DNA of 7,499 bases from assembly GCA_945487445.1 (NCBI GenBank), contig CALYTU010000075.1, positions 1 to 7,499 on the forward strand. The letters are read 5' to 3'. Source of the DNA: an uncultured Clostridia bacterium (GTDB lineage Bacteria; Bacillota; Clostridia; Oscillospirales; Oscillospiraceae). This document shows positions 1 to 5,201 of this stretch, piece after piece; positions within the stretch are counted from its first letter, which is position 1, and each line of letters opens with the position of its first letter. The notes under the pieces were generated by a model. That model made no database searches and was not told where the DNA came from. It saw only the letters and a list, made by a program, of their open reading frames with translations. Both the position numbers and the translations under genes were made by a program.

Positions 1-54
1 CGGATTTCTCGGCGATGAATCGCCTCGAAATGACAGGATACTGAACAGATACAG
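1..54. repeat. Left arm of a 54-bp exact terminal inverted repeat
   Basis: Positions 1-54 are the exact reverse complement of 7445-7498. Identity stops at position 54: the next bases are AAAC here, against CTTT on the reverse complement of the other arm, so 54/7445 is the inner boundary. The outer boundary lies outside the window. The arm contains its own dyad: ATTTC (4-8), GGCGAT (11-16), ATCGCC (19-24) and GAAAT (27-31). It lies 36 bases downstream of the asparaginase stop codon on the minus strand. It is probably one copy of a dispersed intergenic repeat; an assembly-end effect is the main alternative. Confidence 0.9.
4..31 (-). terminator. Imperfect hairpin within the left repeat, possible 3' end of the asparaginase transcript
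   Basis: Read on the minus strand, this is a 5-bp stem (ATTTC/GAAAT), a tandem GA/GA internal mismatch, a 6-bp GC-rich stem (GGCGAT/ATCGCC) and a 2-base loop. Tandem G·A mismatches are known to stack stably in RNA, so the structure favours the strand transcribed from the asparaginase gene. There is no U-tract after it within the window, so it does not meet the classic intrinsic-terminator pattern. It may instead act as a 3'-end stabiliser or simply be part of the repeat. Confidence 0.35.
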
Positions 55-90
55 AAACAGAAATAATTGGCCCCGTGCTGCCTGTCAAGC

Positions 91-1095
91 TCAAGCCTCG
101 GAAACAGGGTACATAAGATCGTCCGCCACGGGGGAATAAAACATACAGCGGATCTGTCTGGCGTCCTTGGTCCTGCCGAGGATCCACATGAGCTTTGCCA
201 CGACAGCTTCCGTTGTCATATCATAGGCCTCCAGGACGCCGAGTTCGGATTTCAGCCTGCTGCCCACGCTGTAGATGGACAGATTGCTGCCCTCGTTTTC
301 AACCTGCGTGGTCATTACGATGGTCTTGCCGCGTTTGATGGCCTGGGCAATGAGATCGTAAAACTCTGAGCCCCGGTAGGAGGGCATCCCGCCCACGCCG
401 AAGCTCTCAATAATCAGCGCGTCGTTCCGGTCCAAAAGCCATTCCAGCAGGGCGCTGTCTGTGCCGGGGATCATTTTCAGCAGCGCGACCTTTTCCCCCA
501 GCTTGTCATAGAAAACCGGTCTGTCCTGACAAGCCGGCTGGATGAAGGTCAACACATGACCGTCCTGGATATAGGCCAGCTCAGGGTAGTTGATACTGGA
601 GAAAGCCCGAAAGCTTTTGGAGTGGGTCTTCCGCGCCCGGGTGCCCAGGATGACCTTTCCGTTGAAGACAACCATGACCCCGCGCAGATTGGAGCAGGCG
701 CAGCGGAAGGCGTCCTCAAGGTTGATCTTGGAGTCTGTGTTGTCCGAGCCGATGGGCTTTTGCGCGCCGGTCAGGATGATGGGCTTTGGGCTGCGCTGAA
801 TCAGATAGGAAAGCGCCGCTGCGGTGTATGCCATCGTGTCGGTTCCGTGGGTGATGACGAAGCCGTCATACGCATCGTAGTTTTCCCGGATACAGGCTGC
901 GATTTGCAGCCAGCGGGAGGGCGCCATGTTCGTGCTGTCGATGCTGAAGATCTGCTTGCAGACGGGGCGGCAAAACTTCTCAACCTGGGGCACGTATTGC
1001 AAAAGCTGGTTGGCGTTCAGCTCCGGAGCCAGACCGTCGGAAGCCATCTCTGAGGCGATGGTGCCGCCGGTGCCGATGACAAGGATATTCTTCAT
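91..1095 (-). CDS. ansA: Type I (cytoplasmic) L-asparaginase
   Basis: This 334-residue protein hydrolyses L-asparagine to aspartate and ammonia. The N terminus carries the first catalytic motif TGGTIAS, with nucleophile Thr12. HGTDTM at 83-88 gives the second Thr-Asp pair (Thr85, Asp86), and the Lys of ARKTHS (Lys156) aligns with the catalytic Lys of type I enzymes. The stretch ILTGAQKPIGS (107-117) is also typical of the family. There is no signal peptide, and the length matches type I (about 330) enzymes, so it should act in the cytoplasm. The reading frame stays open far upstream, to 1854, but the start at 1095 is fixed by homology: the family begins at MKNILVIGTGGTIAS. It is also fixed by a strong AAAGGAG site seven bases before the ATG. 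The gene is divergent from the phosphatase. A role in asparagine catabolism is inferred; glutaminase side activity is possible. Confidence 0.92.
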   Translation of the reverse strand: MKNILVIGTGGTIASEMASDGLAPELNANQLLQYVPQVEKFCRPVCKQIFSIDSTNMAPSRWLQIAACIRENYDAYDGFVITHGTDTMAYTAAALSYLIQRSPKPIILTGAQKPIGSDNTDSKINLEDAFRCACSNLRGVMVVFNGKVILGTRARKTHSKSFRAFSSINYPELAYIQDGHVLTFIQPACQDRPVFYDKLGEKVALLKMIPGTDSALLEWLLDRNDALIIESFGVGGMPSYRGSEFYDLIAQAIKRGKTIVMTTQVENEGSNLSIYSVGSRLKSELGVLEAYDMTTEAVVAKLMWILGRTKDARQIRCMFYSPVADDLMYPVSEA

Positions 1096-1102
1096 GTTTC
1101 CA

Positions 1103-1109
1103 CTCCTTT
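1103..1109 (-). promoter_or_regulatory. Ribosome binding site that fixes the asparaginase start
   Basis: The minus strand reads AAAGGAG followed by TGGAAAC and ATG, a near-perfect Shine-Dalgarno at 7-base spacing. It decides the start at 1095 over the roughly 250-residue upstream extension of the same frame, which is only a shadow of the phosphatase gene. Confidence 0.85.
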
Positions 1110-1124
1110 TGAGTTTCTGCGCAT

Positions 1125-1153
1125 ATTGTACAACACAAAACGAGGAATTGCAA
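1125..1153 (-). promoter_or_regulatory. Candidate sigmaA promoter for asparaginase
   Basis: On the minus strand, TTGCAA (1153-1148; 4 of 6 to TTGACA) is followed by exactly 17 bases and TACAAT (1130-1125; 5 of 6 to TATAAT). A start near 1118 would leave a leader of about 22 bases containing the ribosome site. The -35 box overlaps the first base of the phosphatase start codon, so expression of the two divergent genes may interfere. This is pattern-based only. Confidence 0.5.
1142..1146 (+). promoter_or_regulatory. Ribosome binding site that fixes the phosphatase start
   Basis: GAGGA lies six bases before the ATG at 1153. This supports the ATG over the TTG at 1126 in the same frame, which would add nine residues (MYNTKRGIA) without a recognisable ribosome site. 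Confidence 0.7.
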
Positions 1154-1800
1154 TGCGTAATCTGAAAAATAATCACACAGCGATTCTGTTCGACCTGGAC
1201 GGTACGCTCTGGGACGCGGCGGAGACCATCGCCCCGGCCTGGAACGAATACCTTCATGCCCGTGGGATCAAGCGGCAGTTCACGCCCGATGGATGCAGGG
1301 CCTTCTGTGGCAAAACGCTGCCCGAAATCGCCGCAATGCTGTTTCCCGACGCAGACCCGATCTGGCGCGAGTCGGTTGTCACGGGATGCTGTGACGCGGA
1401 GTGTATTCCGCTGGAAAAGAACGGCGGGCAGCTCTATCCCGGCCTGGAGGACGTTCTCGCACGTCTGCACCGCGAGCATTTCCTTGCTGTGGTGAGCAAC
1501 TGCGGCCTGGGCTATATCGAGGCCTTTTTCACAGGCAACCGCACCGGAGCATATTTCGACGACTATGAGAACGCGGCCCGCACCGGCCTGTCCAAGGGGG
1601 AGAATATCCGTTTGGTCATGGCCCGGAACGGCATCGTGCGTGCCGTCTATGTGGGCGACACTGAGGGTGATTATCTTGCCGCGCGCAAAGCGGGTATTCC
1701 GTTTATCCACGCAGCCTATGGTTACGGCGAGGTGTCCGGTGCGGACGCCGTCATCCGTCACATCACGGAGCTGCCTGCAATCTTGACCTCGTTCGAGTAG
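1153..1800 (+). CDS. HAD-superfamily phosphatase, phosphoglycolate phosphatase-like
   Basis: This 215-residue soluble hydrolase has the four haloacid dehalogenase motifs in order. Motif I is ILFDLDGTLWD (11-21), with nucleophile Asp14 and acid/base Asp16. Motif II is VVSNCG, with Ser115. Motif III is Lys148 in TGLSKGEN. Motif IV is VYVGDTEGDYLAA, with metal-binding Asp169 and Asp173. Residues 22-95 form the helical cap between motifs I and II (subfamily I cap), as in Gph and beta-phosphoglucomutase relatives. The C-terminal HAAYGYGEVSGADAVI resembles the closing strand and helix of Gph-like proteins. The substrate cannot be read from sequence; a small phosphorylated metabolite such as 2-phosphoglycolate is plausible. 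The gene is divergent from asparaginase across 57 bases and is followed by a stem-loop. I see no strong promoter in the gap on this strand, so transcription may begin inside the asparaginase 5' region. Confidence 0.88.
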   Translation: MRNLKNNHTAILFDLDGTLWDAAETIAPAWNEYLHARGIKRQFTPDGCRAFCGKTLPEIAAMLFPDADPIWRESVVTGCCDAECIPLEKNGGQLYPGLEDVLARLHREHFLAVVSNCGLGYIEAFFTGNRTGAYFDDYENAARTGLSKGENIRLVMARNGIVRAVYVGDTEGDYLAARKAGIPFIHAAYGYGEVSGADAVIRHITELPAILTSFE

Positions 1801-1836
1801 GGAGAAACTGCCCGCTTCGGCGTGTGGCCCGTTTCC
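1801..1836 (+). terminator. Stem-loop right after the phosphatase stop, possible terminator
   Basis: GAAAC (1804-1808) pairs with GTTTC (1831-1835). Inside that, GCC and CGC around a TTCG tetraloop (1816-1819) pair with GCG and GGC, with a TGT bulge at 1823-1825. It begins immediately after the stop codon. A U-run does not follow directly, so intrinsic termination is uncertain. The descending arm also forms the first GTTTCCG word of the downstream repeat region. Confidence 0.4.
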
Positions 1837-1992
1837 GAACTTGAGTTTCCGCAATATTTCATGACGAATGCTTTACAAACACTTGAAAGCACTATTCTTG
1901 TGGTCTTCTCCCATTGTTTACAGATCAAGCCCACAAACCGTTGATATTACTGACTTTCTGCTTCAAAATGCGGAAACTCAAGCGTTTCCGAA
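1831..1992. repeat. 141-bp imperfect palindrome flanked by a 9-base direct repeat
   Basis: A 13-bp exact inverted repeat, TTGAGTTTCCGCA at 1841-1853 and TGCGGAAACTCAA at 1969-1981, encloses about 115 AT-rich bases. Nested within it are TTGAAAGC (1883-1890) against GCTTCAA (1960-1966, one base short) and TTGTGG (1898-1903) against CCACAA (1931-1936). A direct repeat GTTTCCGAA flanks the unit at 1831-1839 and 1984-1992, one and two bases from the arms. The layout resembles a small non-autonomous insertion element (MITE) with a target duplication, or a structured regulatory or non-coding RNA segment. No coding potential is evident inside it. Confidence 0.55.
1971..1990. promoter_or_regulatory. 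Operator-like dyad just upstream of the parE promoter
   Basis: CGGAAAC (1971-1977) and GTTTCCG (1984-1990) form a perfect 7-bp dyad with a 6-base spacer, ending five bases before the -35 box. This places it at about -60 to -41 relative to the predicted start, where activators or some repressors bind. The same heptamer occurs twice more at 1831-1837 and 1845-1851. The binding protein is unknown. Confidence 0.45.
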
Positions 1993-1995
1993 AAC

Positions 1996-2024
1996 TTGAC
2001 AACCCCTGAAAAAACCGCTATAAT
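1996..2024 (+). promoter_or_regulatory. Perfect-consensus sigmaA promoter of the topoisomerase operon
   Basis: TTGACA at 1996-2001 and TATAAT at 2019-2024 match the consensus at all 12 positions with a 17-base spacer. Transcription should start near 2031, giving a leader of about 56 bases before the ParE start. Both hexamers lie in an AT-rich intergenic segment next to the GTTTCCG dyad. No other comparable promoter was found between 2087 and 7439, so it probably drives all three downstream genes. Confidence 0.88.
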
Positions 2025-2031
2025 AACCGAA

Positions 2032-2058
2032 TGATTATTAGAAGCCTATTTCTAATCA
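2032..2058 (+). promoter_or_regulatory. Leader hairpin in the parE 5' untranslated region
   Basis: TTAGAA (2038-2043) can pair with TTCTAA (2050-2055) around a 6-base loop. Alternatively TGATTA (2032-2037) can pair with TAATCA (2053-2058); the two pairings are mutually exclusive. The hairpin sits at the very 5' end of the predicted transcript, where such structures commonly stabilise mRNA. No known riboswitch is recognised. Confidence 0.4.
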
Positions 2059-2078
2059 GGAAAATCACAAATGAGTGT

Positions 2079-2084
2079 GAGGAG
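2079..2084 (+). promoter_or_regulatory. Closely spaced ribosome binding site of parE
   Basis: GAGGAG ends only two bases before the ATG at 2087, which is shorter than usual. An in-frame TGA at 2078-2080 overlaps it and rules out any upstream start, so 2087 is the earliest possible start. Confidence 0.65.
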
Positions 2085-2086
2085 CT

Positions 2087-4078
2087 ATGACGAAGAAAAA
2101 AACCGAATACGGCAACACAAGCATCGAGGTCCTCGAGGGGGAGGACCGCGTCCGCAAGCGCCCCGCTGTCATTTTTGGCTCCGACGGTCTTGACGGCTGC
2201 GAGCACGCGATCTTTGAGATTGTTTCCAACTCTATAGATGAAGCCCGGGAGAAGCACGGCGATCTGATTATCGTCACTCGCTACGCCGACCGGTCTGTGG
2301 AGGTGGAGGACTTTGGCCGTGGCTGCCCCGTGGACTGGAATGAAAAGGTGGGCCGTTACAACTGGGAGCTGGTCTTTTGCGAAATGTATGCCGGCGGGAA
2401 GTATAAAAACAATGAAGCCGGCAATTATGAATACAGTCTCGGGCTCAACGGCCTCGGCACCTGCGCGACCCAATATGCCTCGGAATACTTTGACGCCGTG
2501 ATCCACCGCGACGGCTTTAAATACACCCTTCACTTCGAGAAAGGCCGAATAGTTGGCAAAATGAAAAAAGAGCCGACCACGCGCAAAAAGACCGGCTCGC
2601 TCTTTCGCTGGAAGCCGGATCTCGAGGTCTTTACCGATATCAACGTCCCGGTGGAATACTACCGCGATATGCTCAAAAGGCAGGCAGTGGTGAATGCGGG
2701 CGTTACCTTCCGCTTCCGCAATCAGGTGGGCAAGGACTTTGAGACTGAGGAATACCGGTACGAAAACGGCATCGTAGACTATCTCGGTGAGATCACCGAG
2801 GCAGAGAAGAGCAGTCCCATCACCATGCCCCAGTATTGGGAGGCCGAGCGCGTCGGCCGTGACCGCGCCGATATGGACGACTATAAGGTGAAGATTACTG
2901 CCGCCCTCTGCTTTGTCAAGCAGGGCGGTCATGTGGAATACTATCATAACTCCTCCTGGCTGGAATACGGAGGCGCCCCGGAAAAGGCAGTTCGAAACGC
3001 TTTCGTCTTTGCCATCGACGCTTATCTCAAGCAAGAGAATAAATACACGAAAAATGAGAGCAAGATTACCTATCAGGATGTGTTTGACTGTCTTGTGCTC
3101 GTGACCAACTGTTTCTCCACCAAGACCTCCTACGAAAACCAGACCAAGAAGGCCATCACCAATAAATTCATTCAGGACGCCATGGTGGAATTCTTCCGGT
3201 CCCGCCTGCAGGTTTATTTCATTGAAAACAAGCAGGAGGCGGAGATGATTGCGGCCCAGGTGCTGGTCAATAAGCACTCCCGCGAATCCGCCGAGCAGGC
3301 ACGACTCACGGTGAGAAAGAAGCTCTCCGGCTCTGTAAACATTGCAAACCGCGTCCAGAAATTTGTAGACTGCCGGTCGAAGGATCCCAATGTCCGGGAA
3401 CTATACATCGTGGAGGGCGACTCCGCGCTGGGTTCCGTCAAGCTTGGCCGAGATTCTGAGTTCCAGGGCATTATGCCGGTGCGGGGCAAGATTTTGAACT
3501 GCCTGAAGGCGGATTACGGCCGTATCTTTAAAAGTGAGATCATCACGGATCTTCTGCGCGTCATTGGCTGCGGCGTGGAGGTCAGGGAGAAAAAAGTCAA
3601 GGATCTGGCGCAGTTTGACCTTGCCAATCTTCGTTGGAACAAAATCGTCATCTGCACCGATGCGGATGAGGACGGCTATCACATCCGCACCCTCATTCTC
3701 ACCATGCTTTACCGGCTGGTCCCCACCCTGATTCGGGAGGGCTATGTCTATATTGCGGAATCCCCGCTCTTTGAGATCAACTGCAAGGATAAGACCTGGT
3801 TCGCCTACAACGAACAGGAGAAGGCGGGGATTCTCAAACAGCTTGCGGGCAGAAAGGTCACGATCCAGCGCTCCAAGGGCCTCGGCGAGAACGAACCCGA
3901 GATGATGTGGATGACCACTATGAACCCGCAGACCCGACGTCTGATCAAGGTCATGCCGGAGGATGCCGTGCGCACAGGCGCATATTTCGATATGCTTTTG
4001 GGCGATAACCTTCAGGCCCGGAAGGACTATATCGCAGACAACGGCTACAAATATCTGGATCTGGCCGATATTTCATAG
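2087..4078 (+). CDS. parE: DNA topoisomerase IV subunit B (ParE-like, type IIA ATPase/TOPRIM subunit)
   Basis: This 663-residue subunit binds ATP to clamp DNA and contributes the metal-binding TOPRIM domain for strand passage with ParC. The GHKL ATPase comes first: FEIVSNSIDEA, with general base Glu44 and magnesium ligand Asn48; DFGRG (75-79); and the lid GLNGLG (119-124). The transducer has the QTK loop at 352-354. TOPRIM follows with VEGDSALGS (Glu443), PVRGKILN (464-471) and TDADEDG, whose acidic triad is Asp525, Asp527 and Asp529. KGLGE (597-601) precedes the C-terminal end. The length is that of ParE or short GyrB, without the E. coli GyrB insert. Oddities are Ser47 where the family has Asp, Phe76 in the usual D-N/D-GRG, and RPAVIFG for RPGMYIG. 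The protein also has a Lys-rich start (MTKKK) encoded by a 7-A run. It is first in an operon with a membrane acyltransferase and parC. A second, divergent gyrase B is the alternative name; pairing with ParC favours topoisomerase IV. Confidence 0.9.
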   Translation: MTKKKTEYGNTSIEVLEGEDRVRKRPAVIFGSDGLDGCEHAIFEIVSNSIDEAREKHGDLIIVTRYADRSVEVEDFGRGCPVDWNEKVGRYNWELVFCEMYAGGKYKNNEAGNYEYSLGLNGLGTCATQYASEYFDAVIHRDGFKYTLHFEKGRIVGKMKKEPTTRKKTGSLFRWKPDLEVFTDINVPVEYYRDMLKRQAVVNAGVTFRFRNQVGKDFETEEYRYENGIVDYLGEITEAEKSSPITMPQYWEAERVGRDRADMDDYKVKITAALCFVKQGGHVEYYHNSSWLEYGGAPEKAVRNAFVFAIDAYLKQENKYTKNESKITYQDVFDCLVLVTNCFSTKTSYENQTKKAITNKFIQDAMVEFFRSRLQVYFIENKQEAEMIAAQVLVNKHSRESAEQARLTVRKKLSGSVNIANRVQKFVDCRSKDPNVRELYIVEGDSALGSVKLGRDSEFQGIMPVRGKILNCLKADYGRIFKSEIITDLLRVIGCGVEVREKKVKDLAQFDLANLRWNKIVICTDADEDGYHIRTLILTMLYRLVPTLIREGYVYIAESPLFEINCKDKTWFAYNEQEKAGILKQLAGRKVTIQRSKGLGENEPEMMWMTTMNPQTRRLIKVMPEDAVRTGAYFDMLLGDNLQARKDYIADNGYKYLDLADIS

Positions 4079-4079
4079 T

Positions 4080-5188
4080 ATGAAAGAAGAAAAAATGCTT
4101 CGTCCCGCGCCCCGCAATTTGGGGATCGACGCCCTGCGCTGCGCGGCCATGCTGATGATCGTCTGCCTGCATGTCATGAACCGGGGCGGCGCGGCGGCGA
4201 CGGCCCGGGGTACGGCAGTCTCTCTGATTATGCCGCTGAAGGTTCTGGCCAACTGCGGCGTGAACCTCTACGCTTTGATCTCCGGTTGGGTCCTGATAAC
4301 CGGCAAATTTCGGCCGGCCCGGATTGTGGAGCTCTGGCTCCAGGTTTTGTTTTGGAATCTGCTGATTGCCGGCGTTGGGACCCTGATGGACCCGGGCTGC
4401 ATGGAGGGCTTTTGGCTGCGCTACGTTTTTCCCCTGACCCAGAAGTGCTTCTGGTACTTTTCCGCCTATGTGGGCGTCTATGCGCTGACGCCCATTTTGA
4501 ACCCCGGAATTCGCAGCCTTACGCCCCGGCAGGCCGGGGCGATGGTCTGGGCCATGCTGCTGCTGTTCAGTGTCGGCTCCGCCCTGGGCTACGCATGGCA
4601 GGGAGACCCCTGGGGGATCGCCTCGGGCTACTGGTCCTGTGGCTGCTTGCCCTCTATGTAATGGGGGCGTGTGCCCGCCGCGGCGGGCTGTTGGAAAACA
4701 TCCCGACCCGGCGTTTGCTGTTCCTGGCGCTGGGCTGTATGGTGTTGATCTGCTCCTACAAGGCATTTTTGGGTATCATGGATCAATCCGTGAAATTCTG
4801 GCAAAAGCAGAACATACAGTTGCTTTCCTACACAAGCCCGCTCTTGACGCTGCTTTGTCTGAGTCTGCTGCTGGTCTTTTCCCGGCTGCGGGTGCGCGGC
4901 TGGCTCGCGGCGCTGATCCGCTGGCTTTCGGGTCTGACCTTCGGCATCTATATCATCCATGTGCATCATGTGATCTGGGTGAAGCTCCTGGACCTTTTTC
5001 GTCCCTTGGGTGAGCTCCCGACGCTTCTGGTTGGCCCGGCCATCGTTCTGGCCGCCCTGGGGCTGTTGCTGGGATGCGCTGGCTTGGACTGGATTCGAGC
5101 CGTCCTGTTCAGGACGCTGCGGGTCCGCGAGCGTTTAGAGCGCCTGTTCCGAATGAACACTGTACGAATGAACGAAACGAATCAATGA
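4080..5188 (+). pseudogene. Frameshifted membrane acyltransferase (acyltransferase 3 family)
   Basis: Two overlapping frames together encode one polytopic membrane protein of about 369 residues, a normal length for the family that O-acylates surface polysaccharides and related molecules. The first frame runs from 4080 to a stop at 4659-4661. It begins RNLGIDALRCAAML with the conserved His31 of CLHV, then has NLYALISGW (62-70) and FWYFSAYVGVYALTPILN (124-141). Homology then switches to the -1 frame near 4632-4640: SGYW continues as LWLLALYVMGACARR and runs to 5188, with the C-terminal TFGIYIIHVHHV typical of the family. One missing base explains this; I see no slippery heptamer. The frame after the break has no stops, so the lesion is recent or a sequencing error. 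The start lies one base after the parE stop; an ATG at 4095 behind AAGAAG is an alternative. The substrate is unknown. Confidence 0.85.
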
Positions 5189-5201
5189 AGAGTGAGTCAG
5201 T

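Noticed and set aside
1096..1854. A 250-residue N-terminal extension of asparaginase in the same open frame
   Set aside because: It lies antisense to the phosphatase gene, has no family similarity, and a strong ribosome site plus the conserved N terminus fix the start at 1095.
1861..1968. Possible second promoters (TTTACA at 1872 and 1917)
   Set aside because: The nearest -10-like boxes sit at 15 and 22 bases, outside normal spacing.
2071..2193. A 40-codon frame from ATG 2071 overlapping the parE start
   Set aside because: Arg-rich translation with no family resemblance; it mostly overlaps parE in another frame and has only a weak AGGA upstream.
2018..3277. A 419-codon minus-strand open frame opposite parE
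   Set aside because: Shadow of parE in GC-rich sequence; its 3' end runs through the promoter region and no motif was recognised.
4626..4645. Programmed -1 ribosomal frameshift in the acyltransferase
   Set aside because: No X-XXY-YYZ slippery heptamer or clear downstream structure at the junction, and this family is not known for frameshifting; an indel or sequence error is simpler.
3951..4766. A 271-codon minus-strand open frame across the parE-acyltransferase junction
   Set aside because: Low-complexity, Pro/Arg/Gly-rich translation typical of a shadow frame; it spans two real genes.
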